A DNA stretch of 64,000 bases from Halomarina halobia (GTDB taxonomy: Archaea > Halobacteriota > Halobacteria > Halobacteriales > Haloarculaceae), in NCBI RefSeq assembly GCF_029338575.1, contig NZ_CP119992.1, positions 1,798,001 through 1,862,000 of the forward strand, given 5' to 3'. The translations under genes were made by a program, and so were the position numbers. Of the stretch, positions 48,128-55,615 are shown in pieces; the first letter of the stretch is position 1, and every line of letters starts with the position of its first letter. The notes under the pieces were generated by a model that saw only the letters and a program-made list of their open reading frames with translations, ran no database searches and was not told where the DNA came from.

Positions 48128-49095
48128 GGCTCACCACCGTCGCCGTCGAGACGCCCGTCGGCGAGGCCCGGCGCGTCTGCGTCGCCGACGACGCGGGCCT
48201 GATCGACGTGACGACGGCGCACGCGGCGCTGCTCGACGAACGCGGCGAGGGCGCGCCCGTCGAGGTGGCCGAGGCGCTCACCCCGCCGGAGATGATCGCG
48301 TTCCTCGAACGCGGCGAGCGAGCCCTGGACGCCGCCGAGGAGGCCGTCGCCTTCGCGCTCGACGGCGGTCCGGAGCGCGGCCCCGCCGGCGGCCGCCTCG
48401 TACTCGATCCCGACGAGTCGGGCGTCCGCCCCCTCGCGCCCGTCCCCCGTCCCAACTCGCTGCGCGACTTCATGGCGTTCGAGGAGCACGTGCGGAACAG
48501 CCTCGGCGGCGACGTGCCCGACGTCTGGTACGAGCAGCCCGTCTACTACAAGGGCAATCCGGACACCGTCGTCGGGCCGGGCGAGACGGTGCGCTGGCCC
48601 GCCTACTCGGACACGATGGACTACGAACTCGAACTCGCGGCGGTGATCGGGAAGCGCGGCGTCGACGTCCCCGTCGAGGCGGCGGCGGCGTACGTCGCCG
48701 GCTACACCGTGCTCAACGACTTCAGCGCCCGCGACGCGCAGTTGGACGAGATGCGGGGGAAGCTCGGGCCCGCGAAGGGGAAGGACTTCGCCAGCGCGCT
48801 CGGGCCGTACCTCGTAACGCCCGACGAGTTCGATCTCCCGTCCGCGGAGATGACCGCGGAGATCGACGGCGAGACCGTCTCCTCGGGGACGCCCGGCGAG
48901 ATGTACCACTCGTTCGCGGAACTGATCGCTCACGTCTCGCAGTCGGAACCGCTCCTCCCCGGCGACGTGCTCGGGAGCGGGACCGTCGGCGGCGGCTGCG
49001 GGCTGGAGCACGGTCGGTTCCTCGAGGACGGCGAGGAGGTCGCGCTCACCGTCGCGGGCATCGGGACGCTCCGGAACCGCGTCGTTCGGGAGTGA
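48124..49095 (+). CDS. fumarylacetoacetate hydrolase-family protein
   Basis: A 323-residue protein with an N-terminal regulatory-type half and a FAH catalytic half: the FMAFEEH helix, PVYYKGNPDTVVGPGETVRWP, DYELELAAVIGKRG (metal-binding glutamates) and FSARDAQLDEMRGKLGPAKGKDFASALGP. Enzymes of this fold cleave C-C bonds of acylpyruvates or hydrate/decarboxylate ring-cleavage products. It starts at GTG, overlapping the cyclase stop. Confidence 0.9.
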   Translation: MRLTTVAVETPVGEARRVCVADDAGLIDVTTAHAALLDERGEGAPVEVAEALTPPEMIAFLERGERALDAAEEAVAFALDGGPERGPAGGRLVLDPDESGVRPLAPVPRPNSLRDFMAFEEHVRNSLGGDVPDVWYEQPVYYKGNPDTVVGPGETVRWPAYSDTMDYELELAAVIGKRGVDVPVEAAAAYVAGYTVLNDFSARDAQLDEMRGKLGPAKGKDFASALGPYLVTPDEFDLPSAEMTAEIDGETVSSGTPGEMYHSFAELIAHVSQSEPLLPGDVLGSGTVGGGCGLEHGRFLEDGEEVALTVAGIGTLRNRVVRE

Positions 49096-49231
49096 TCCGA
49101 ACGGGGCGAGCGAGCGGAGCGAGGTGCGGGGATCGCTCGACGATGTTTCACGACGGCCGGGAGTTCCCACCCGACGACGTTCTCGGAAAGCGGAGATGAC
49201 GCTTTAATGCAACTCCGTTGAATGGGATGGC

Positions 49232-51085
49232 ATGTGGGTAGTGGGGGTCACGTCGACGCTGTCGCAATCAGCGGCGGATGTGCCGCCGGTGACGATCGAG
49301 ATGCTCGTCGTGTTCGGGATCACCCTGCTCGCGTTCCTCCTGTTCGCGAGCGAGGTGGTGCCGGTCGACGTCACCGCGCTCATCACGATGGCGCTGCTGA
49401 TGATCCTGGAGCCGTGGACGCGGATCTCCATCGACGAGGGCATCTCCGGCTTCTCGAACGAGGCGACCATCACCGTCCTTGCGATGTTCATCCTGAGCGC
49501 GGGCATCAGCCGCACGGGTGCGGTACAGATGCTCAGCCGCTGGATGGCGTCGTACGCCGGGACCGACGAGCGCAAACAGCTACTCGCCGTCATCGGCGTC
49601 GCGGGGCTCCCGTCGGCCGTGCTCAACAACACGCCCATCGTCGCCATGCTCATCCCCGCGGTCTCGGATCTCGCGCGGGGCGGCGGGACCTCCCCGTCGA
49701 AGCTGCTGATACCGCTCTCGTACTCGGCGATGGTGGGCGGGATGCTCACCCTCATCGGCACCTCCACGAACATCGTCGCGAGCGACGTCTCACGGCGACT
49801 ACTCGGCCACCCCTTCTCGATGTTCGAGTTCACCGTGCTCGGGGCCATCGTGTTCGTGACCGGCACGGTCTACCTCGTGCTCGTCGGCCAGCGTCTGCTC
49901 CCCGAGCGGATCGACCCCGACGAGGGGCTCCTGGAGGAGTACGAGATGGAGGGCTACCTGACCGAGGTCGTCGTCGACGAGGACTCGCCGCTCCTCGGCG
50001 AGAGCGTCGATGCGATCCTGGAGGAGACGGACCTCGACGTGGAGGTCATCCAGCTCATCCGGGACGGGGAGCGGTACATCGAGCCGTTCAGCGAGGTCGA
50101 GATCCGAGCGGGGGACGTGTTCATCGTCCGGGCCAACCTCGCGACCGTACAGGCGCTCATACGGGCCGAGGGGCTCTCGTTCGCCTCGCCCGACGTGACC
50201 GAGGAGGAACTCGAGGCCGTCAGCCGGCGCAAGACGCTGGTCGAACTCGTCATCCCCGCCCAGTCGCGGCTCGTCGGCGCGTCGCTCTCCGAATCGCTCT
50301 TCCGCGAGCGCTACGACGCGAACGTCCTCGCCATCCGCCGCGAGCGGACGCTCCTGCACAACCGCCTCGACGAACTGCTGCTGCGCGGCGGCGACACGCT
50401 GCTCGTGCAGGCGACCGAGGAGAGCCTCAACGCACTCGCGACCGATCCGGACGTCATCGTCGCCCACCAGGTCGCCGACCCGGACTACCGGACGGGGAAG
50501 ATCCCCGTCGCGGTGGCCATCATCGGCAGCGTCGTCGGCCTCGCCGCCCTCGGCGTGGTGGACATCCTCGTCGCGGCGCTCAGCGGCGTCATCCTCATGC
50601 TCTTCACCGGGGTGTTGAACCCCGACGAACTCTACGACGCCATCGAGTGGAACGTCATCTTCCTGCTCGCCGGGCTCATCCCGCTCGGCATCGCGTTCGA
50701 GGAGACGGGCGCGGCCGCGCTCATCGGCGCGCTCGTCGCCCAGAGCGGTACCGTCCTCCCGCCCATCGGCGTGCTCTGGCTGTTCTACGTCGTGACGGCG
50801 CTGACGACCGCGCTGGTGAGCAACGCCGGGAGCGTCGTGCTACTCATCCCGGTCGGCGTGGCGACCGCGGCGCAGATCGGGGCGGACCCGTTCGCGTTCG
50901 TCCTCGCCGTGACGTTCGCCGCCAGCGCCGACTTCATGACGCCGATCGGCTACCAGACGAACCTGCTCGTCTACGGCCCCGGCGGCTACCGCTTCACCGA
51001 CTACTTCCGCGTCGGCGCGCCGCTGCAGGTGCTGCTCTCGGTCGCGACGGTGGTCGGCATCGCCCTCATCTGGGGCGTCACGTGA
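49232..51085 (+). CDS. SLC13/DASS-family transporter with two RCK_C (TrkA-C) domains
   Basis: A 617-residue membrane protein with ~11 hydrophobic helices split around residues 205-415 by two TrkA-C/RCK_C domains (for example LGESVDAILEETDLDVEVIQ; LVGASLSESLFRERYDANVL). LNNTPIVAMLIP and LIGTSTNIVAS are typical of divalent anion/sodium symporters. Substrate may be dicarboxylate, sulfate or similar. It sits 136 bases after the cyclase-FAH operon on the same strand and may supply its substrate. Start set at ATG 49232. Confidence 0.88.
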   Translation: MWVVGVTSTLSQSAADVPPVTIEMLVVFGITLLAFLLFASEVVPVDVTALITMALLMILEPWTRISIDEGISGFSNEATITVLAMFILSAGISRTGAVQMLSRWMASYAGTDERKQLLAVIGVAGLPSAVLNNTPIVAMLIPAVSDLARGGGTSPSKLLIPLSYSAMVGGMLTLIGTSTNIVASDVSRRLLGHPFSMFEFTVLGAIVFVTGTVYLVLVGQRLLPERIDPDEGLLEEYEMEGYLTEVVVDEDSPLLGESVDAILEETDLDVEVIQLIRDGERYIEPFSEVEIRAGDVFIVRANLATVQALIRAEGLSFASPDVTEEELEAVSRRKTLVELVIPAQSRLVGASLSESLFRERYDANVLAIRRERTLLHNRLDELLLRGGDTLLVQATEESLNALATDPDVIVAHQVADPDYRTGKIPVAVAIIGSVVGLAALGVVDILVAALSGVILMLFTGVLNPDELYDAIEWNVIFLLAGLIPLGIAFEETGAAALIGALVAQSGTVLPPIGVLWLFYVVTALTTALVSNAGSVVLLIPVGVATAAQIGADPFAFVLAVTFAASADFMTPIGYQTNLLVYGPGGYRFTDYFRVGAPLQVLLSVATVVGIALIWGVT

Positions 51086-51298
51086 CGCGGAGCGACGGCG
51101 ACTGGACGTACCACTGACAACGGCTACCACCCCGAAGGCGGCGTGGCGCGGGACGTGAGCTACCGGTAGTCGTGCGGACGAGCCGTTCGCGGATAAGCGG
51201 CCGAGATCGGAGTGGAGGTGAAGCGGTAGCCGCCGGCGCTTCGGTTGTGGGATCGAATCACGGCTACGCCGGTCGCTCACGGAGTAGAGACCGAAGAA
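51086..51298. other. host flank before the integrated element
   Basis: 213 bases of GC-rich sequence after the transporter gene with no gene or recognised motif. It is what originally followed the tRNA-Asp gene if the element inserted there. Confidence 0.4.
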
Positions 51299-51362
51299 GC
51301 GCCGAGGCAGGATTTGAACCCGCGTCACGACCGTGACAGGGTCGTATGATTGGCCACTACAC
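51299..51362 (-). repeat. attachment-site copy: degenerate 3' fragment of tRNA-Asp
   Basis: Same orientation as the tRNA gene. It matches the tRNA from the D-arm to the 3' end but lacks one base in the acceptor strand, carries a T-stem change (A for G on the plus strand) and a T for G beside the anticodon arm, and has no 5' acceptor half. It is therefore the displaced host 3' end (attL-like), not a functional tRNA. Confidence 0.85.
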
Positions 51363-51545
51363 TTTCCTTTTAAGGCCAGTGCGTGAACCGCCTCGTGCCA
51401 CCCGTTTCCAGGTGTCTACACATCATTCGATGAGAACCACACACATAAATCCACCACACGACAATCCTGGGGATATATTCGGTTCAATGAGTCGCCATGC
51501 TGTTGGCTGAACCCATCGACATGGGACCCCTACAGAACGAAGGTT

Positions 51546-52100
51546 CTACAACATTCGGAGAACCTCTCTGATTGGTCCCCACCGCCCTCGAATCATATCT
51601 AAGACAGAGAACGCAGAATAGAGGATAGAAACTATAACTACTGAAAATCCGACTATTAGTAACGGTTGCTCAAACCCGACAGTCACCGAGGTGTCGTTTA
51701 CGGTATTCGCCCATCCCTCCAATAGTCCCATAATTAGGGAGAACACCGAGATTAGCAACCCGAACGTGCTTGTGCTGGATAGATTTAACACGTCAAATTT
51801 GTCATCTATCCGACCCAACTGAGGGTAGTGCTCTTTGAGCGTGACTCGGCGCGCCGTTCGGTGAGTAAATACACTGACCGTCATTGAGCCAATCCAGAAT
51901 ACAGTGCCGTTGATGGTATAGAATGAGTTTATGATGTTCTCCACGTATTCGGCACCGCCTGTTTGAAGCGTGAGAGATATTATTGAGATATAGATTACAA
52001 TCAGGAACAGACCCGCTCTGAACGTCTTTAGCGCGTCGTTCGCAATTGCCCCAAGTGCCTCCCTTTCACCACGGTCTATTTTGTCGTTTTGTTCTGGCAT
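51546..52100 (-). CDS. four-helix membrane protein of the element
   Basis: A 184-residue protein with hydrophobic segments at about 30-48, 62-82, 113-130 and 145-168; the loop between helices 2 and 3 is charged (TARRVTLKEHYPQLGRIDDK). The gene is clearly A/T-richer than chromosomal neighbours and uses codons they avoid. A CTTTTACAA box lies about 33 bases upstream of the ATG at 52100. No known family recognised; a role in virus exclusion or membrane stress is only speculation. Confidence 0.7.
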   Translation of the reverse strand: MPEQNDKIDRGEREALGAIANDALKTFRAGLFLIVIYISIISLTLQTGGAEYVENIINSFYTINGTVFWIGSMTVSVFTHRTARRVTLKEHYPQLGRIDDKFDVLNLSSTSTFGLLISVFSLIMGLLEGWANTVNDTSVTVGFEQPLLIVGFSVVIVSILYSAFSVLDMIRGRWGPIREVLRML

Positions 52101-52180
52101 AGGACACTCTTAATCACCTGATTGTAAAAGCATATGTACCAAATTCGTCAGTATGAGGCCGAGTGTATTCTCAACACTTA

Positions 52181-52190
52181 TTTTTATATC
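52181..52190 (+). promoter_or_regulatory. TATA-like box within the element
   Basis: TTTTTATATC lies about 37-46 bases before the GTG at 52227, which would leave a leader of roughly 10-15 bases. Confidence 0.35.
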
Positions 52191-52226
52191 AAGTGAGTCA
52201 ATATTCTTGTGTGAACGACTCTTCAA

Positions 52227-52379
52227 GTGCATTATTCTCATAGGAGGGATAGTCAAGTCATCGAGTGTGACCACATCAAAGAAGGCGAGGAGGGAGTTAC
52301 CCTTTATGATGACCACAGTAATCAGGTGGCCTACATTCCATACAACTCCTTCCACCGCGCAGTCCCCCCGGAAGAATAG
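52227..52379 (+). CDS. small element-encoded protein or gene fragment
   Basis: A ~50-codon frame opening at GTG. The C-terminal part, CDHIKEGEEGVTLYDDHSNQ then VAYIPYNSFHRAVPPEE, reads like the end of a small beta-rich protein common in haloarchaeal plasmids and viruses. The frame is truncated upstream by a stop, so it may be a remnant. The overlapping minus-strand frame lacks such character. Confidence 0.4.
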   Translation: MHYSHRRDSQVIECDHIKEGEEGVTLYDDHSNQVAYIPYNSFHRAVPPEE

Positions 52380-52542
52380 GCTAATTTAGTGACCAGTAAT
52401 GGACTACATGGCCAGTGGAGTATGGGACCCGTCCGCTCTGTAATCTTGACGGGGGCATGCCACCCCTCCACGCTCGTAGCCACTTTGTAGGTCATTCGCG
52501 TGGCGGTTCGGGCGCGGATAGTAGGAGAATAGGAGGCGGATA

Positions 52543-52734
52543 ATGTACGAAAAACGTCGAAAAGCGGAAAACGAAAGTGGCGAGTTCCCAAGCCCACCCA
52601 TTGAACCATGTGGTTTCGACTGTGACTGCGGTGTGGTCGTCGCCATGAGCGGTCGCCCCGAAAGCGAACGACGGCGGACGACAGTGGGGCGGTCAACAGT
52701 CCGACGAACCTCGCGCCCATTGCTCGAACGCTAA
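52543..52734 (+). CDS. small Cys-containing protein of the element
   Basis: A 63-residue protein starting MYEKRRKAENESGEFPSPP with a CGFDCDC motif in the middle and a basic tail. An AGGAGG Shine-Dalgarno sequence (52531-52536) lies 6 bases before the ATG, unusual in this otherwise leaderless genome. It precedes two further small frames on the same strand. No family recognised. Confidence 0.5.
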   Translation: MYEKRRKAENESGEFPSPPIEPCGFDCDCGVVVAMSGRPESERRRTTVGRSTVRRTSRPLLER

Positions 52735-52736
52735 AG

Positions 52737-52826
52737 ATGACACGTAAACCCTTGTTACGAAGTGACATGGGCGTGAAGCGGGGAGACGACGTTAAACAGG
52801 GGAGGAAGTATTTGGTCGTTCAGTGA
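52737..52826 (+). CDS. 29-residue basic peptide frame
   Basis: An ATG two bases after the previous stop opens a 29-codon frame, MTRKPLLRSDMGVKRGDDVK then QGRKYLVVQ, that ends just after the GTG of the next small gene. It is too short to judge, but its tight spacing fits a compact small-gene cluster. Confidence 0.3.
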   Translation: MTRKPLLRSDMGVKRGDDVKQGRKYLVVQ

Positions 52827-52837
52827 AATATTCTCAC

Positions 52838-53050
52838 ATGTTCGACAAAGTGGTAAACGGACTTGTTGCGGCGGTATTCGCGGTGTTCACCTTCGCCATT
52901 GTAGCGGTACTGTTCGGGGCTGACACGTCCCTGATAACGAACCTTACGACCGCGGCGGTGGACATCATCGTTCGGGTTGGGGTACTCGCCATAATCGGGA
53001 CGGTGTTCTACACCCTCGGGAAAGGACTCCTCAAATCTGTGGGCGCGTAG
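52838..53050 (+). CDS. 70-residue two-helix membrane protein of the element
   Basis: MFDKVVNGLVAAVFAVFTFA begins the protein; two long hydrophobic helices (about 8-28 and 41-62) are joined by a short polar loop, ending KGLLKSVGA. This size and layout is seen in membrane-associated structural proteins of archaeal pleomorphic and spindle-shaped viruses, but no specific homologue is recognised. A GTG at 52823 would add five residues. It is last in the small-gene cluster. Confidence 0.55.
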   Translation: MFDKVVNGLVAAVFAVFTFAIVAVLFGADTSLITNLTTAAVDIIVRVGVLAIIGTVFYTLGKGLLKSVGA

Positions 53051-53097
53051 GCGGGGCGGTCGGTGCTCCCGAGCGGCGGGGGCGGACGCGGTGACTT

Positions 53098-53321
53098 TCA
53101 GCCCATTCTATCCAGGGCGGCGCGCCTGTCGTCTACAGGTGCTTGGTCGTACTTCATGGTCGTCTCGGGGCTCTTTGCCGAAGTTGGGATGCCGCCGCCG
53201 CTAAGTCCTCCTCTCGGGCCATATACGTGCCGACCGAGTGACGGATAGTGTACCAACTCATTTGGCGATTCTCCACCGAGATACCCGCTATCTCACAGAG
53301 GCGGTGTAAGTCCCGACTCAT
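53098..53321 (-). pseudogene. tyrosine recombinase (integrase), C-terminal remnant with frameshift
   Basis: Codons from ATG 53321 give MSRDLHRLCEIAGISVENRQ then MSWYTIRHSVGTYMAREED, matching the haloarchaeal XerC/D-like integrase region with catalytic Arg (RHSVGTY). One base lost near 53176 (GGCAAAGAGCC on the minus strand) shifts the frame; the other phase continues KSPETTMKYDQAPVDDRRAA with the nucleophilic Tyr and ends LDRMG-stop. The N-terminal half is missing. It lies 166 bases from the tRNA-Asp, where an integrase is expected. Confidence 0.8.
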
Positions 53322-53485
53322 CGAATGACCTCACGTGGGGGTAGCGGTAGCGACCCTGACACTAATTCAAAACCACTGTACGGCGGTACAATCGTGGGGA
53401 ATAGACCCACGTAACGAACCTTTGGTGCCATGTTTGTTCCATGCTTGTAAGTACCTGAAAACTGCAGGGCGAAGCCCCGTTGAGA

Positions 53486-53550
53486 GCGCCCGAGGCGGGA
53501 TTTGAACCCGCGTCACGACCGTGACAGGGTCGTATGATGGGCCACTACAC
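53486..53550 (-). repeat. attachment-site copy within the intact tRNA-Asp (attR-like)
   Basis: The 65 bases covering the tRNA-Asp from its D-arm to just past the 3' end match the displaced copy at 51299-51362 with three differences. Confidence 0.8.
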
Positions 53551-53559
53551 CACCCGGGC
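53487..53559 (-). tRNA. tRNA-Asp (anticodon GTC)
   Basis: 73 bases: acceptor GCCCGGG with CTCGGGC (one G-U), anticodon stem CGACC/GGTCG with loop CTGTCAC giving anticodon GTC, T stem GCGGG/CCCGC with loop TTCAAAT, discriminator G. CCA is not encoded. Its 3' end is the integration site of the neighbouring element, which must supply the restored 3' half. Confidence 0.95.
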
Positions 53560-53821
53560 ACCGAGTGTGCTGCACTCAATCGTTGATAGCGACTTCATTT
53601 AACCCTTTCCAAACGACGCGCCGCAAAGCGTATGATACCGCGGAACGCACCGATTAATACATCAGTGACGCCGGCATACCGGTTGGCGTGAAGCGACCCG
53701 TCGGACCCCGGCTCCGACGTAGCGAGAGCGCCGCTGCCCTACTTAGTAAGCGTTATGTGGCCGGAACGATTAACGCGCTGTAGTATCTCGTGATAGCCTT
53801 CTCGACCGTCCAGAGCCACAC
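53560..53821. other. divergent promoter region of tRNA-Asp and the RNA polymerase operon
   Basis: 262 bases without a gene. A GGTTAAATGA box on the minus strand (about 53597-53606) fits the tRNA promoter; CGATTAACG (53767-53775) is the best TATA candidate for the rpo operon, 47-55 bases before rpoH, implying a short leader. Confidence 0.5.
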
Positions 53822-54052
53822 ATGGTAGACGCAAGCCAACACGACCTCGTGCCAGAGCACACCATCGTCGACGACGCGGAGGTCGACGACGTGCTCGCCG
53901 AGTACGACATCGACCGCACCGACTTACCGAAGATCAAGCGACGTGACCCCGCGCTGCGCTCGATGGACGCCGACGTGGGCGACGTCGTCCGCATCGAGCG
54001 CAACTCGCGAACCGCAGACGTCGCCGTCGTATACCGACTCGTGATAGAATGA
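53822..54052 (+). CDS. rpoH: RNA polymerase subunit H (Rpb5-like)
   Basis: A 76-residue subunit that interacts with DNA entering the enzyme. ILRxDLPKIxxxDP is the hallmark, seen here as [20 protein letters not shown], followed by [22 protein letters not shown]. It is first in the polymerase operon and overlaps rpoB2 by 4 bases (ATGA). Confidence 0.97.
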   Translation: MVDASQHDLVPEHTIVDDAEVDDVLAEYDIDRTDLPKIKRRDPALRSMDADVGDVVRIERNSRTADVAVVYRLVIE

Positions 54053-55614
54053 ACAGGCAAGACCGACGCGTCATCTCCCGAGAGTACTTCTCGCGCGACC
54101 GCCTCGCCGAGCACCACTTCCGCTCGTTCAACGCGTTTCTCGAGCGCGGGATGCAGGAGGTCGTCGAGGAAAAGGGCACCATCGACACCGACATCGGCGA
54201 CAAGGAGGGCCAGGAACCCGTCTTCGTGGAACTGGGCGACGTGCGGGTAACCACGCCGCGCGTGCGTGAGGCAGACGGGAGCGAGGAACTGCTCTACCCG
54301 CAGGAGGCGCGCCTCCGCAACATCACCTACGCCGCCCCGGTGTTCATGGAGATGACGATCATCCGCGGGGGTAAGGAGGAGGAGGAGCACGTCGTCGACC
54401 AGGCGGAGACGAAGGTCGGGCGCATGCCCGTCATGGTCGGCTCGAACAAGTGCAACATCGCGGGCTTCTCCCGCGAGGAGCTCGTCGAGATCGGCGAGGA
54501 CCCCGCCGACCCCGGCGGCTACTTCATCGTCAACGGCTCCGAGCGCGTGCTGATGACCAGCGAGGACCTCGCGCCGAACAAGATCCTCGCGGAGTACGAC
54601 ACGCGCTACGGCGACGAGATCCAGGTCGCGAAGACGTTCAGCCAGCGCCGCGGGTACCGCGCGCTGGTGCTCTGCGAGCGCAACCGGAGCGGCATCCTCG
54701 AGGTGTCGTTCCCCTCCGTGTCGGGGAGCATCAACTTCGTCACGCTCGTGCGCGCGCTCGGGCTGGAGTCCGACGAGGAGATCGTCCACCGCGTGAGCGA
54801 CGACCCCGAGATCGTGAAGTTCATGCTCGAGAACCTGGAGGCCGCCGAGGTCCAGTCGACCCACGAGGCCATCGAGGCGCTGGGCAAGCGCGTCGCCAGC
54901 GGGCAGGGCAAGAACTACCAGCTGAAGCGCGCCAACTACGTCATCGACCGCTACCTCCTGCCGCACCTCCACGAGGACGGCATCGACGAGGAGGAGGTAC
55001 GGATGAACAAGGCGTACTACCTCTGTCGGATGGCGGAGGCGTGCTTCGAACTCGCGCTGAAGCGCCGCGACTCCGACGACAAGGACCACTACGCGAACAA
55101 GCGCCTGAAGGTGAGCGGCGACCTCATGCGCGACCTCTTCCGCACGGCGCTGAACAAGCTCGCGCGCGACGTGAAGTACCAGCTCGAGCGCGCGAACATG
55201 CGCAACCGCAACCTCACCGTGAGCACCGTCGTCCGCTCGGACGTGCTCACCGAGCGCCTCGAACACCCCATCGCGACGGGCAACTGGGTCGGCGGGCGCT
55301 CGGGCGTCTCCCAGCTGGTCGACCGCACGGACTACATGGGCGTGCTGTCGCACCTCAGGCGGCTTCGCTCGCCGCTCTCGCGGTCCCAGCCCCACTTCGA
55401 GGCGCGCGACCTGCACGCCACCCAGTGGGGGCGGATCTGTCCCTCCGAGACGCCCGAGGGGCCGAACTGCGGCCTCGTGAAGAACTTCGCGCAGGCGATG
55501 GAGCTCTCCCAGAACGTCGAGGACGAGCGCGCACTCAAGCGCGAACTCGCCACGATGGGCGTCCAGGGGATGCCGGGTATCGAGACGTTCGACCAACAAC
55601 CAGCGGACGATTAA
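54049..55614 (+). CDS. rpoB2: RNA polymerase subunit B'' (N-terminal half of beta)
   Basis: 521 residues corresponding to the N-terminal half of bacterial beta/eukaryotic Rpb2: protrusion, lobe and the fork region near the C-terminus ([21 protein letters not shown]). [20 protein letters not shown] is a typical conserved block. The split between B'' and B' is a known feature of haloarchaea and methanogens. Its ORF ends 1 base before the rpoB1 start. Confidence 0.97.
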   Translation: MNRQDRRVISREYFSRDRLAEHHFRSFNAFLERGMQEVVEEKGTIDTDIGDKEGQEPVFVELGDVRVTTPRVREADGSEELLYPQEARLRNITYAAPVFMEMTIIRGGKEEEEHVVDQAETKVGRMPVMVGSNKCNIAGFSREELVEIGEDPADPGGYFIVNGSERVLMTSEDLAPNKILAEYDTRYGDEIQVAKTFSQRRGYRALVLCERNRSGILEVSFPSVSGSINFVTLVRALGLESDEEIVHRVSDDPEIVKFMLENLEAAEVQSTHEAIEALGKRVASGQGKNYQLKRANYVIDRYLLPHLHEDGIDEEEVRMNKAYYLCRMAEACFELALKRRDSDDKDHYANKRLKVSGDLMRDLFRTALNKLARDVKYQLERANMRNRNLTVSTVVRSDVLTERLEHPIATGNWVGGRSGVSQLVDRTDYMGVLSHLRRLRSPLSRSQPHFEARDLHATQWGRICPSETPEGPNCGLVKNFAQAMELSQNVEDERALKRELATMGVQGMPGIETFDQQPADD

Positions 55615-55615
55615 C

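Larger units (their letters stand above)
51299..53550. mobile_element. decayed tRNA-Asp-integrated element
   Basis: Two copies of the 3' part of tRNA-Asp in direct orientation bound the segment: a degenerate one at 51299-51362 and the one inside the intact tRNA gene at 53486-53550. They share a 41-base identical block (51310-51350 in the left copy). About 2.1 kb lies between them, with clear A/T-rich stretches unlike the flanks. Contents are a four-helix membrane protein (51546-52100, minus strand), a ~50-codon frame, a cluster of small genes (52543-53050) and a frameshifted tyrosine-recombinase remnant next to the tRNA. This is the standard result of integration into a tRNA 3' end followed by decay. 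Confidence 0.85.

Noticed and set aside
51299..51373. Second functional tRNA-Asp gene
   Set aside because: It lacks the 5' acceptor strand, has lost a base in the 3' acceptor strand and carries a T-stem mismatch; it is an attachment-site remnant.
52331..52768. 145-residue minus-strand frame in the element
   Set aside because: It opposes plus-strand small genes that have a Shine-Dalgarno site and tight spacing, and it shows no protein-like pattern.
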